The notes beneath the pieces were generated by a model. That model ran no database searches. It was given only the letters and a program-made list of their open reading frames with translations, and had not been told where the DNA came from. Positions 35,023 through 43,502 of a stretch of DNA of 64,000 nucleotides are shown piece by piece. Each line of letters opens with the position of its first letter. Positions within the stretch are counted from its first letter, which is position 1. A program made the position numbers and the translations under genes. This stretch comes from Microbulbifer agarilyticus S89 (GTDB taxonomy: Bacteria; Pseudomonadota; Gammaproteobacteria; Pseudomonadales; Cellvibrionaceae): assembly GCF_000220505.1 (NCBI RefSeq), contig NZ_AFPJ01000008.1, forward strand, positions 42,618-106,617, written 5' to 3'.

Positions 35023-36384
35023 CTATTGGCTGGTTGCAACGGCAGAGACGGTCGACGACTCAGGTGTTGTGGTTTGACGAGTTAGCCGCTTGCTGAGCCA
35101 AATACTCCAGGCGCAAACGGCAAAATTGAGAAAACCGAACAGCACGAAGGGCGCGCTGGGTGAAACTTTTGCGAACAAGACACCGCCGCCAGAGGTGCCG
35201 AGTAAAATACCAAATGCACCGGCAACGCCGAAGAAGCCGATGGTCGCACCGCGGTAGGCTTCCGGTGCCTGCTGGCCCACCAGTGCCTGACTGCTGACGA
35301 AAGCACTGATTTCAGCAATACCCATCACAAACAGCAGGCCGATCACCCAGTTGGCGGTCGGGTCCTGGATCAGGAATACCGCGCTGTACACAATCGCGGC
35401 GAGCCCGGACGCCAGGGCGACAGCGTTTACGCGCGAGGTGCGGTCCGCAATGTGCCCCATGATCACCGAGCCCAGCAGGGCACCGGCGACGGTTGCCAGT
35501 ACCCGCGGTACCGCCAGTTGAAACATTGCTTCACTGGCGGTCATGCCGAGTTCGCGCGTGCCGTATTGCACCAGCCAAAGGGAGATAAAGGCTCCGGTTA
35601 CCGCAAGGTCGCCGCGGGAAATAAAAGCCGCACCGTAGGAAAGGGCAGTCTGAGGGTCGCGCGCGGCCTTGAGGCCGCCGAGCAGAGTTTTTGCAAGAGA
35701 CTCTCTGGCCGCAGAGGCAGTCTGAATAACTCTCGGTGCCAGCCCGATCAGCGCCACAACCGCAGCGACGATTCCGAGGGCGCCGCCTACGGCAAATGTC
35801 AGTTGCTGCGCTGCCAGTTCATCCATGCCGCGCCCACTGAAGGCTTGTGGAAAGCTGGCGAGAATAGGGGGGATAAAGGCACCCAGTGTCGCGGCCAGGG
35901 CCTGCAGGCCATTGGCGCGGCCGCGGGAAAATTCGCTCGCGTAGTCGGCAACCACCGTCACCATCATTCCGATCATCGCGGCACTGCCAACGGCGACCAG
36001 CAGGCGGTAGGCGAAAAGCTGGGTGATCGAACTGGCGTGGGGGTAGAGGACAAAGCCAATTCCGGTGAGGGCAAGACCGAACACGTAGACCGGACGGCGG
36101 CCGATACGATCCGACAGTGCTCCCGCAGAGCCAAGCAGCAGAATGAACACGAGCTCCTGCATGGCACTGAGGTAACCAGTCACCATGGCCTGGGTGTCCT
36201 GGGCAATGCCCATTACGTGGAGTAGCCCGGGCTGCAACACCGCCAGGGCTCCCGCATATCCGGAGGAAATAAATACGGCGAACAGGTAGGTGGCAAAGTT
36301 GCCGCGGGAAATGCCCGCTGCCAATTGGGCACCAAGCCAGGAACGGGAAGCCTGGTAGTTCGGGGTCAGGTTATTTGTATCCAT
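35023..36384 (-). CDS. MFS transporter (copy A2)
   Basis: A 453-residue transporter with twelve predicted membrane segments, GALSDRIGRRPVYVFG between helices 2 and 3, and SRGRANGLQALAATLG in the fourth-fifth helix region. It is a paralogue of the MFS protein at 16164, again divergent from a tandem nitrilase. Its stop lies 12 bases before the RCC-reductase-like start, so the two are probably co-transcribed. Substrate unknown. Confidence 0.9.
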   Translation of the reverse strand: MDTNNLTPNYQASRSWLGAQLAAGISRGNFATYLFAVFISSGYAGALAVLQPGLLHVMGIAQDTQAMVTGYLSAMQELVFILLLGSAGALSDRIGRRPVYVFGLALTGIGFVLYPHASSITQLFAYRLLVAVGSAAMIGMMVTVVADYASEFSRGRANGLQALAATLGAFIPPILASFPQAFSGRGMDELAAQQLTFAVGGALGIVAAVVALIGLAPRVIQTASAARESLAKTLLGGLKAARDPQTALSYGAAFISRGDLAVTGAFISLWLVQYGTRELGMTASEAMFQLAVPRVLATVAGALLGSVIMGHIADRTSRVNAVALASGLAAIVYSAVFLIQDPTANWVIGLLFVMGIAEISAFVSSQALVGQQAPEAYRGATIGFFGVAGAFGILLGTSGGGVLFAKVSPSAPFVLFGFLNFAVCAWSIWLSKRLTRQTTTPESSTVSAVATSQ

Positions 36385-36512
36385 TGTGCAGCGCCTCGCT
36401 GTTGACGGATTTTCCCAGCTGTTTTCTTTTTATTACGAGACCGTCCATGAGTGTACATGGCTACTGCAAAGCCGGTCTAAATTAGTCGGTCTAGAAGGGG
36501 TAGTGTAATAAA

Positions 36513-36528
36513 GTTATATCAATAGTAC
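36513..36528. promoter_or_regulatory. Operator-like site D between MFS and nitrilase genes
   Basis: GTTATATCAATAGTAC differs from site G (GTTATATTGATAGTAC, upstream of the TonB receptor) at only two of 16 positions. It lies in the divergent promoter region of the second MFS/nitrilase pair. Confidence 0.65.
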
Positions 36529-36606
36529 AATTGGCTCGAAAGAGGAATTTATCCAGTGTACCGGCGGAGAATGGCTTTGCCGGGAACAAGCCACGCCGGG
36601 GGAACT

Positions 36607-38322
36607 ATGCCTAAGGTCGCCGCACTGCAATTTGCTACCGGAACGGATGTTGATAAAAACCTAGCCACCTGTATCCGCATGATTGATCGCGCGGCTGCGG
36701 ACGAGGCAAAGCTAATGGTGTTGCCGGAATTCTGTAACCGGATCTCCTGGTACCAGGATCTGGACCAGGCCTGGGAGTATGCGTTAGACCTGGATGGCCC
36801 TTTCCTGCGGGCGATCGCGGAGCGCGCACGGATGCACAAGAGCTATGTGCTGATCAACGTATCGTTGCGGCGTCAGTACAGGAAAGGAGAGAAGCCGGTA
36901 ATTACCGTGACCTCGTTGTTGTATGGCCCAGATGGTGATCTGCTGGGTGAGGCAGACAAGCAGAGTTTGATGGGGCATGAGAACGACTTCTTTACCCCCG
37001 CGACACGGGCGGCAGGACTCGTGGATACGGAGCTCGGAAGAATCGGGTTTATCGCCTGTCGCGATGGCATCAGCTTTGAGCCTGCGCGACGTCTGGCATT
37101 GGCCGGCGCTGATCTGCTGTGCAACTCCCTGAATTCGTTTGCGTTTGACGAGGCGAGCCTGCATGTGCGGGCGCGTGCCGCGGAGAACCGGCTGTTTATG
37201 GTGGCGGCGAACAAGGTTGGGCCGCTGGTGCCGGAACAGGAGCTGGCGCAGGTCAGTGCAATGACATCGATCCCCGAGTCGTCGCTCTACGGCGCGGGCG
37301 AAAGCCAGGTCGTCGGCGTGGATGGGCGCCCAGTGGTTGAGGGCAAGCGGGGTGTTGAGCAAGTGGTGATGGCGGAGCTGCCTGATCGAGATGCCCGGCT
37401 GCGATTGAGCATGGGCACGCTTGCCCGCCGTCAGTCTTCGCTGTACGAGGGGCTCAAGCAGAGTGCATTGACGCCCTCGAGTGACGCAGAGGAAGAAGTA
37501 AAAGTCGCCTTGATAAGCCCGCAGGGCACTGGTGTTGAGGCGATAGAGCGTGCCGAAGAGCTGGTTATGGATCTGCCGGAAAATGTCGCGCTTGCGGTAT
37601 TGCCGGTGTGTTTCCCGGTTGCGGACCCCGCACAAGATTGGGCGCGCACCATGCGGTTGTGCGGCTTGGCAGAAGAGCGCCTGGCAGAGGTAAGCCGTAA
37701 AAACGGCGTTGCCATCTGTACAAGTGTGATCGACGAAGGTGTGCACGGCTGGCACCACGTCGGCATTCTGCTCGATGAAAGCGGGCGCAGGCTGGTGCAG
37801 CCGCAATTGCATCGCTGTGCCATGGGGCTGGCGCCGGCGGGCAGTGTGTTACAGGTGTTTGACTTGCCCTGGGGGCGGGTTGCACTGTTGGTTGGGGAAG
37901 ATTGTTTCTACCCAGAGCTATCCCGTATGGCGGCGCTCAAGGGCGCGCACTGTGTATTGGCGGTGCCCTCGCTGCGAGCGAGTCGCGGCAGCAGAAAAGA
38001 CGAAAACGTGCCGCTACTGATGGCCGCGCGGGCTGCGGAAAACCGGATCTGTCTGGTTGCGGCAATGCCCGGTACCGATGGTGGGCTTGTGGCCAGCCTG
38101 GAACGGGAGTTTACCCTGTTGGAACCGTGGCGTGAGCGTTACTTCGACGGCAACATCAACAAGCCGATTATGACGCGCCAGCAGGGGGAGCTGACGGTGG
38201 CGGCGCTGCACCCGCGTGCTGCGGTCAACAAAATGCTTTCCTCCAATACGCATCTGTTGCGTGATCGCGCGCATCAGTCGACGGATCACTTGCTGCAAGT
38301 CGCTGCGGACACGGTGGAATGA
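36607..38322 (+). CDS. Tandem nitrilase-superfamily amidohydrolase (copy 2)
   Basis: 571 residues from ATG 36607, chosen because it follows GGGGGA and gives the same length as the paralogue at 17787; the frame is open to 36556. The first domain has Glu41 (MVLPEFCNR), Lys118 (EADKQSLMGHENDFF) and Cys151 (GFIACRDG). The second domain has LPVCFP where Glu is expected, no matching Lys, and Gly430 at the Cys position in LLVGEDCFYPEL; Cys433 nearby is out of register. It is therefore one active plus one probably inactive nitrilase domain. Overlaps the next gene by ATGA. Confidence 0.9.
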   Translation: MPKVAALQFATGTDVDKNLATCIRMIDRAAADEAKLMVLPEFCNRISWYQDLDQAWEYALDLDGPFLRAIAERARMHKSYVLINVSLRRQYRKGEKPVITVTSLLYGPDGDLLGEADKQSLMGHENDFFTPATRAAGLVDTELGRIGFIACRDGISFEPARRLALAGADLLCNSLNSFAFDEASLHVRARAAENRLFMVAANKVGPLVPEQELAQVSAMTSIPESSLYGAGESQVVGVDGRPVVEGKRGVEQVVMAELPDRDARLRLSMGTLARRQSSLYEGLKQSALTPSSDAEEEVKVALISPQGTGVEAIERAEELVMDLPENVALAVLPVCFPVADPAQDWARTMRLCGLAEERLAEVSRKNGVAICTSVIDEGVHGWHHVGILLDESGRRLVQPQLHRCAMGLAPAGSVLQVFDLPWGRVALLVGEDCFYPELSRMAALKGAHCVLAVPSLRASRGSRKDENVPLLMAARAAENRICLVAAMPGTDGGLVASLEREFTLLEPWRERYFDGNINKPIMTRQQGELTVAALHPRAAVNKMLSSNTHLLRDRAHQSTDHLLQVAADTVE

Positions 38323-39056
38323 TACCGAACGACGTTTCTTCTCCTCTGGCAACTGGACGCTATGAATATCAATGCGACGGCAACCCGGTACCACTCGCGG
38401 AGACATGGCAGCTGCGACAGTCTGGTAGCGGCTATGAAATCTCCAGTGCGCGCGAGGTGCCATCCCTGTCTTTGCGCATAAGCGCCTGCGTGAGGATCGA
38501 AGAATCCGGCGGTATGCGGGGGCTGCTGAAATGGTGTGAGGGTGGTGATGTACCAGTCGCAGTGGCGACCTACCGCTGCGATCCCAGTAATCGAGGTAAG
38601 CCCAGTAACGCACTGTATCGTTTTCGCCGCCCCGGCTCACCAGCGCAAAGCTTTTCTGCGGCTGAAATGCACTTCTTCCCGCTCATGCGAATTTTTGCGG
38701 GCCAGCTCCTTACCGGACTTGCTACCGCTGGCGGACGCGGGGAAATTCTAGTGCCGTGGATTCAGGACCCGGGGCGGCGAGACAAGCTGTTTATGCCGGA
38801 TGTCTCCAGCCGCAGGTTGGACTACTTGGGGCACGAATCGGTAGGGAGTTCGGTAGGGGAATCGGTAGGAGTTAGCAGTGAGCAGGTTGAGCGCTATCGC
38901 TATTCCGGTGGCCAGTATGATAATGGTTCCGAATATCTACTGCACGATGGCCTGCTGCGGGAATACCGCTGGGTGCAGGGTGAAAAAGAGTGGCGGGTAC
39001 AGTTGCAAGACTTCAGTGGGCAGTGGCCGGGTGCAGAAATTTGGGGCTATGCCTGA
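38319..39056 (+). CDS. Beta-rich protein of unknown function
   Basis: A 245-residue protein translationally coupled (ATGA) to the tandem nitrilase. No signal peptide or membrane helix. The C-terminal half has FMPDVSSRRLDYLG and ERYRYSGGQYDNGSEYLL, typical of up-and-down beta barrels. A run of short direct repeats in the DNA (GGTAGGGAGTT-like, 38836-38873) encodes the variable VGSSVGESVGVS stretch. I cannot place it in a family; coupling suggests it works with the nitrilase or binds the same substrate. Confidence 0.6.
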   Translation: MIPNDVSSPLATGRYEYQCDGNPVPLAETWQLRQSGSGYEISSAREVPSLSLRISACVRIEESGGMRGLLKWCEGGDVPVAVATYRCDPSNRGKPSNALYRFRRPGSPAQSFSAAEMHFFPLMRIFAGQLLTGLATAGGRGEILVPWIQDPGRRDKLFMPDVSSRRLDYLGHESVGSSVGESVGVSSEQVERYRYSGGQYDNGSEYLLHDGLLREYRWVQGEKEWRVQLQDFSGQWPGAEIWGYA

Positions 39057-39106
39057 TAAAACCTATTTATAAAAGCATAGCCCGCTAAACAAATTTCTTG
39101 TCGGGA

Positions 39107-39889
39107 TTAGAATTCGTCCGCTTTCAGGTCCATCTGGTACTGGAAGCGGTCGGGGTGGTAAAGCACGTGCATCAGGTCCACCAGTTGCTCCTGGCCATTC
39201 ACTTTCGTGTAGGAACGTCGCGTCAGGCTAAGCAGTGGGGAGCCGACGGTGGTTGCCAGTTCGCGCGCGCTTTCCTGAGTGGCGGCCTCGGCACTCAGGG
39301 TCTGGGTTACGTGGGAAATTTCCAAGCCCTGCTTGCGGAACACTTCGAGTCTCGGTGTTTTCTCAAACTGCTTGGCGGTCACTTTCTGCCTCAGGCCCGC
39401 GGTCCAACTGACGTAGTAACCAAAGGGCGCTCCGTCACGAGAACGCGTACGTTCTAGTAGCAGTGCGGTGTCACCGGTTTCCAGGCCCAGCTCCTCGCGA
39501 ATTTCGGCAGAGGGCTGCAGGAATTCGCAGCTGCGCACTTCAACTTCGGAGTGCCGCGCCATGCTTTCGATTTCTTGCAGCATGCCTACCAGCGGGGCCT
39601 TTACGGGCTGTTGCTGATATTCATAAATGACGTGGGTGCCTTTACCGCGCCGGCGTTCTACCAGGCTCTCTGCTGCCAGCTCATCCATGGCGCGCTTGGC
39701 GGTAATGCGCGATACGCCGAAAGATTCCGCCAGCTGCAGTTCCGTAGGCATTTGATCACCGTGCTCAAGGGTTCCATTTAAAATGGCATTCTTCAGCAGG
39801 GTGTAAAGCTGGAAATACAGGGGGGAATGCGACTCTTCCGACAGCGATTCTAATTGTTGCTTGCTGAAAAGCGTATTGATGGCATCCAT
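39107..39889 (-). CDS. GntR/HutC family transcriptional regulator
   Basis: A 260-residue regulator. The N-terminal winged helix (about 18-85) reads LYTLLKNAILNGTLEHGDQM and LAESFGVSRITAKRAMDELA; the rest is a UTRA effector-binding domain (MARHSEVEVRSCEFLQPSAE to the end). HutC-type proteins bind short inverted repeats and are released by a small acid or imidazole-like effector. A perfect palindrome AATGATATATCATT lies 34 bases upstream of its start and shares half-sites with the operators in front of most transcription units here, so it is the best candidate master regulator. Binding is untested. Confidence 0.9.
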   Translation of the reverse strand: MDAINTLFSKQQLESLSEESHSPLYFQLYTLLKNAILNGTLEHGDQMPTELQLAESFGVSRITAKRAMDELAAESLVERRRGKGTHVIYEYQQQPVKAPLVGMLQEIESMARHSEVEVRSCEFLQPSAEIREELGLETGDTALLLERTRSRDGAPFGYYVSWTAGLRQKVTAKQFEKTPRLEVFRKQGLEISHVTQTLSAEAATQESARELATTVGSPLLSLTRRSYTKVNGQEQLVDLMHVLYHPDRFQYQMDLKADEF

Positions 39890-39922
39890 AGCATCGAGAC
39901 CTTCTGCCCGGCGAAAAGCGCT

Positions 39923-39943
39923 AATGATATATCATTTTATATC
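39923..39943. promoter_or_regulatory. Operator-like site E at the GntR gene promoter
   Basis: AATGATATATCATT (39923-39936) is a perfect palindrome and overlaps a second inverted repeat GATATA-N6-TATATC (39926-39943). The first ten bases equal the complement of site A. The position upstream of the GntR gene fits autoregulation. Confidence 0.65.
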
Positions 39944-39959
39944 AAATGCCAGCCAACGT

Positions 39960-40958
39960 TTACGCCGGCTCCGCAATCGCCTGTTCACATTGCTGCAGAA
40001 GGGTATGTGCCGGTGCGCTAAACACGCCTGGCTGCGCGGTGATAAATTCGAGTGCGCGCTCAAGATACGTAATTCGATGAGGTTGCCCCAGCATCCACGG
40101 GTGAATGTTGAGGGCCAGAATACGGCCACCCTGAGTCTGCGCTTCAGAAAGTAGAAAACGGCATGCATCTTCCATCTGTTCCGCGTAGGAGGCTTCGGAG
40201 TGCAGGTTGTTGCGCAAGATGAACTGGTCTTCCAGCTCTGTCGAAAGAGGCATCGCCCAGAGTGCACCGCTGTTGGTGTTAAAGCGGTAGGGCATGTCAT
40301 CGTTCACCCAGTCACAAAAGTACTCAACGCCTTGTTCTGCCAATAGCGTGGGGGTGTTTTCGCTGTGCACTTTGCCGGGGCTCAGCCAGCCGCGAACCTC
40401 GTGACCAGTGGCTTTACGCAAGGAACCGAGGGTGCGGGAGATCAATTCTTTTTCCACGCCTTTGGATTGCCCGCCGTAGTGGGGGGTGTCCATATTCCAG
40501 CCGTGGGCGATTACTTCGTCACCGCGTTCGCGCAGCAGGTGAAGCAGGTACGGCGCGCGTTGAACCAGTTCGCCGTTCACAGCAAATGTCGGCTTGATAT
40601 TGTATTTGTCCAGTGCGCGCAGAATGCGGTAGATACCGACCCGGTTGCCATAGTCTCGCAGGGAAAAATGGCGCAGGTCGGGGTAGGGCATGGTCATGCC
40701 CCCGGCCGGTGGAAATGGCAGGCCGCGTTGATTGAGCGGGAAAAACTGCAGGCTGACGTTGACCCACAGGGCCAGTTTGCCCTGTTGCCAGTGTACCGGT
40801 TTGCGATCGGTCAGCATTTCCCAGGAGTAGAGTTCGTGGTCCATGCCGTAATGACGCTCGGGGTATTGGAGGTGCTCTGGGGGCAGGGCTTTCGTATCGC
40901 TCATGGCCCTCTTGTCGCTCATGGCTGCTTTCTCGCTCATGGCTGGTTTCTGGCTCAT
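39960..40958 (-). CDS. NodB/PuuE-fold polysaccharide deacetylase-like hydrolase (copy 1)
   Basis: 332 residues from ATG 40958, which has a GGAGGT site six bases upstream and overlaps the previous stop (ATGA). The first 24 residues are four repeats of MSxKxA and come from an 18-bp DNA repeat. The domain has LALWVNVSLQFFPLN, NRVGIYRILRALDKYNIKPT and VIAHGWNMDTPHYGG, as in PuuE-type allantoinase and cyclic imide hydrolase rather than chitin deacetylases. No signal peptide, so cytoplasmic. A role opening a cyclic imide such as a maleimide is inferred from fold and from the amidase upstream in the operon. Confidence 0.8.
   Translation of the reverse strand: MSQKPAMSEKAAMSDKRAMSDTKALPPEHLQYPERHYGMDHELYSWEMLTDRKPVHWQQGKLALWVNVSLQFFPLNQRGLPFPPAGGMTMPYPDLRHFSLRDYGNRVGIYRILRALDKYNIKPTFAVNGELVQRAPYLLHLLRERGDEVIAHGWNMDTPHYGGQSKGVEKELISRTLGSLRKATGHEVRGWLSPGKVHSENTPTLLAEQGVEYFCDWVNDDMPYRFNTNSGALWAMPLSTELEDQFILRNNLHSEASYAEQMEDACRFLLSEAQTQGGRILALNIHPWMLGQPHRITYLERALEFITAQPGVFSAPAHTLLQQCEQAIAEPA
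40887..40958 (-). repeat. Four 18-bp repeats, each with an in-frame ATG
   Basis: Four adjacent 18-bp units at the 5' end of the hydrolase gene encode MSQKPA, MSEKAA, MSDKRA and MSDTKA. Each unit begins with ATGAGC, giving four in-frame possible starts; only the first has a strong ribosome-binding site. Confidence 0.85.
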
Positions 40959-41914
40959 GGCTGTACCTCCAGAGTCGCAGAAGCTTTTTTTGCTTGGATG
41001 TCTGCCCGCGCGGTGTCGTAATAATTCTGCAGGTAGTATTCGGCAATTTCGCGCCCAGTGGTCACCCAAACGTCGGAATGGCCGGTGATGTATTCGAGCG
41101 CTTCTTCAAAGGCGCGCAGGCGGTGGGGGCAGCTTACCTGGTAGTTGTGCGTGGGGATGCACATCACGGTGCCACTCTCCGCACCTTCTTGGTAAAGGCG
41201 ATCAAAATTATCTCGCAGCATCTGCCCGTAGCGGCGGGGTTCCACTTTGTTGACCACGTAGGCGATGGTGTCGTTCATTTCCAGCGAATAGGGTACCGAC
41301 ACGAAGCGCTTGCCGCTGCGCAAGTTAATTGGCGTGGGTTGGTCATCGTGGAACAGGTCGCAGGTGTAAAAGCCACCTTCATCGCCAAACAGCTCTGTGC
41401 CGGTTTCTGCGAACAGGTCGAGGGTTTCTTCCGAATGCGACAGCGCTGGGGCCAGGTATCCGGCGCACTTCTGGCCGGTGTGCCGATGAATCGTTTCCAT
41501 CGAATCACGAATCATGTCCCGTTCCTGTTCGCTGGACATGCCGTAGGTGTAGCGGGTGTTGTAAATCCCGTGGCTGAAGAACTCCCAGTTGCGCTCCCGG
41601 CAGAGCTCGATGATTTCCGGGTGGTGATCGCACAGCGCGGTAGACAGTGAGATGGAGCCGCGAATGCCATATTTGTCCAGCAGGGCCATCTGCCGCATAT
41701 GCCCGACCCGGTTGCCGTAATCGCGAATGCTGTATCCCGGCACCGCAGGGCTGGGTTGCGGCCACGCTTTGCGGTGTGGATTTGTCGGCGGGTTCAGCTC
41801 ATAAAACTCAATGTTTGGTGCTACCCAGAATGCTACGCGCGCTCCATTAGGCCAGCGCAGCTTGGGTCTTTCGTGGTAGGGCCAGTAGTCGTAGAAGCCG
41901 GGGTCGGATCGCAT
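40955..41914 (-). CDS. NodB/PuuE-fold polysaccharide deacetylase-like hydrolase (copy 2)
   Basis: A 319-residue cytoplasmic hydrolase of the PuuE-like branch. Visible elements are GARVAFWVAPNIEFYE, GYSIRDYGNRVGHMRQMALL, NWEFFSHGIYNTRYTYG and the later FVSVPYSLEMNDTIAY. The E-F-F-S-H-G segment is typical of PuuE allantoinases, which hydrolyse a cyclic ureide; imidases of Pseudomonas putida are related. No other purine-catabolism gene is nearby, so imide hydrolysis is the favoured reading. It lies between an isochorismatase-fold amidase and the first NodB copy. Confidence 0.82.
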   Translation of the reverse strand: MRSDPGFYDYWPYHERPKLRWPNGARVAFWVAPNIEFYELNPPTNPHRKAWPQPSPAVPGYSIRDYGNRVGHMRQMALLDKYGIRGSISLSTALCDHHPEIIELCRERNWEFFSHGIYNTRYTYGMSSEQERDMIRDSMETIHRHTGQKCAGYLAPALSHSEETLDLFAETGTELFGDEGGFYTCDLFHDDQPTPINLRSGKRFVSVPYSLEMNDTIAYVVNKVEPRRYGQMLRDNFDRLYQEGAESGTVMCIPTHNYQVSCPHRLRAFEEALEYITGHSDVWVTTGREIAEYYLQNYYDTARADIQAKKASATLEVQP

Positions 41915-41932
41915 GGTCAGCCTCGATATTGC

Positions 41933-42604
41933 TTATTCGTTGTTGCCGTTTTCCAGCCACTGGAACACCTCAGCCACATCCACCACATCGGCATACTTGA
42001 GCGACAAATCGGTGAGGTTGGCGAAGTGGTAGCTCTCGTGCTTGTCCGCTACACACTCTTCCGGAACGATGGTGCGGTAACCGCGGGAAAGGCTGTCTAC
42101 CGCGGTTGCGCGGATGCACCCGGAAGTGGAGCCGCCGGTAATGATTACGGTGTCGACCTGATGCCACACCAGCAGGGATTGCAGTTGGGTTTCAAAAAAG
42201 GCGCTGGGCATTTTCTTGCAGTAAATGACATCGCGCTGACGGTCTATCTCCAGCCGGTCGTCGAATTCGGTGCGAGTGGAGTCGAATTTGATGTTTTGCA
42301 GGGAGTCCGGCGTGTCGGTGCGCGTACCCCAGATGCCGGCGTCTTCACCGGACTCCATATAGGCCACATGGGTCCAGATGACCGGCCAACCCTTGGCGCG
42401 GAAGCTTTTGGCCAGTTCATTGGTGTAATGCATCTGGTTGGGGTCGGTCTCATACGCGGTTTTGAACAGGTCGGTGCGCGTATAGGCCTTTTGCGGGTCC
42501 ACATTCACGAGTGCAGCCTTGCGTCCGAAACCAAAGCGTTTGCGGGCGGGGTTGGCTTTCACTTCCAGGTAGATTTCTTTGGCTGTTTTCGTTGTGGTTT
42601 CCAT
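41933..42604 (-). CDS. Isochorismatase-fold amidohydrolase (copy 2)
   Basis: 223 residues from ATG 42604. Triad residues are visible as Asp in ALVNVDPQKAYT, Lys in YCKKMPSAFF and Cys in GGSTSGCIRATAVDSL. It is about 20 residues longer at the N-terminus than the copy at 24065 and differs in the substrate region. It is the first gene of a (-) operon with two PuuE-type hydrolases, which is the arrangement expected for imide opening followed by half-amide hydrolysis. The direct substrate is not known. Confidence 0.88.
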   Translation of the reverse strand: METTTKTAKEIYLEVKANPARKRFGFGRKAALVNVDPQKAYTRTDLFKTAYETDPNQMHYTNELAKSFRAKGWPVIWTHVAYMESGEDAGIWGTRTDTPDSLQNIKFDSTRTEFDDRLEIDRQRDVIYCKKMPSAFFETQLQSLLVWHQVDTVIITGGSTSGCIRATAVDSLSRGYRTIVPEECVADKHESYHFANLTDLSLKYADVVDVAEVFQWLENGNNE

Positions 42605-42791
42605 GGCGAATACCTGCAATGTGGCTGGGTGGTGACTGTCATCCTGTGATTGACGCCGGGGCTCATGGTTCGGCTTACGGCGTCATATCGGAGGATGTTA
42701 GCAATCCACCGGCCCCTGGGTTTTGACTTATAGCAATGCGCGGGGGTTTTCTTGCGGTATGGTGAGGGAAAACCAATAAGAAGCGATCCCT

Positions 42792-43457
42792 ATGAGTGCT
42801 TATCTGTTTGTGAAGTTGCTGCACAACCTGTGCTTTGTTTATTGGCTTGGTGGTGATTTGGGTACTTTTTACGCAAGTCGCTACGTCACCCGGTCGGACC
42901 TTTCCCCGCAGGCGCGGAGTACGGCACTTACCATCATGATGGGGTGTGACCAGGGGCCGCGCTTCTGTATGCCGTTGATCCTGCCTCTTGGGCTGCAGTT
43001 GGCGTATATGTCCGGCCAGTGGGCAGTGGCTCCGTTCTGGCTGTGGCTGGCCTGGGGGCTGTGTCTTGCGTGGTTTGCGCTGGTCGCAACCCTGCATTTC
43101 GCCCACGGCAAACCCTTTATTCCTGTATTGACCCGTCTCGACTTTTACCTGCGTGTAGTCCTGATCGTGGGCCTGTTGGGGCTCGCGGGCTACGCACTGG
43201 CAACCAATTTCATCCTCGCGGCGGATTGGCTGGCGATCAAGCTGGGTATTTTTGCCTTGCTGGTGCTGTGTGGTTTGCTGATTCGTCTGCGCCTGGTGGC
43301 GTTTGGCGCTGCCTGGGGCAAGTTGATGGCCGGTGATAGCAGTGATTCTGTCAACCAGACCATTCATGGTTCTATCGCCTCCTGCCGACCATTTGTCTAT
43401 CTGATTTGGCTGGGGCTGCTGGCAAACGCAGCCTATGGCTTGCACCTCATTTATTGA
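42792..43457 (+). CDS. Integral membrane protein of unknown function
   Basis: A 221-residue protein with about six hydrophobic segments, beginning LFVKLLHNLCFVYWLGGDLG and ending VYLIWLGLLANAAYGLHLIY. His residues occur inside helices (HNLCF, TLHFAHGK), reminiscent of small heme-b or CopD-like membrane proteins, but no family is clear to me. It is divergent from the amidase/NodB operon and precedes the glutathione transferase gene. Confidence 0.65.
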   Translation: MSAYLFVKLLHNLCFVYWLGGDLGTFYASRYVTRSDLSPQARSTALTIMMGCDQGPRFCMPLILPLGLQLAYMSGQWAVAPFWLWLAWGLCLAWFALVATLHFAHGKPFIPVLTRLDFYLRVVLIVGLLGLAGYALATNFILAADWLAIKLGIFALLVLCGLLIRLRLVAFGAAWGKLMAGDSSDSVNQTIHGSIASCRPFVYLIWLGLLANAAYGLHLIY

Positions 43458-43502
43458 ATTCAGCAAGGCGCTACCTAAGGAAGTCACCCAAGGAAATCAC
43501 TC

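Noticed and set aside
36784-37812. 342-residue minus-strand frame opposite the second tandem nitrilase
   Set aside because: Shadow of a well-supported gene, low-complexity Arg/His/Gln-rich protein, no ribosome-binding site.
39960-42604. Purine/allantoin catabolism operon
   Set aside because: The PuuE-like fold fits allantoinase, but no uricase, HIU hydrolase, OHCU decarboxylase, allantoicase or ureidoglycolate gene is present, and three copies would be odd.
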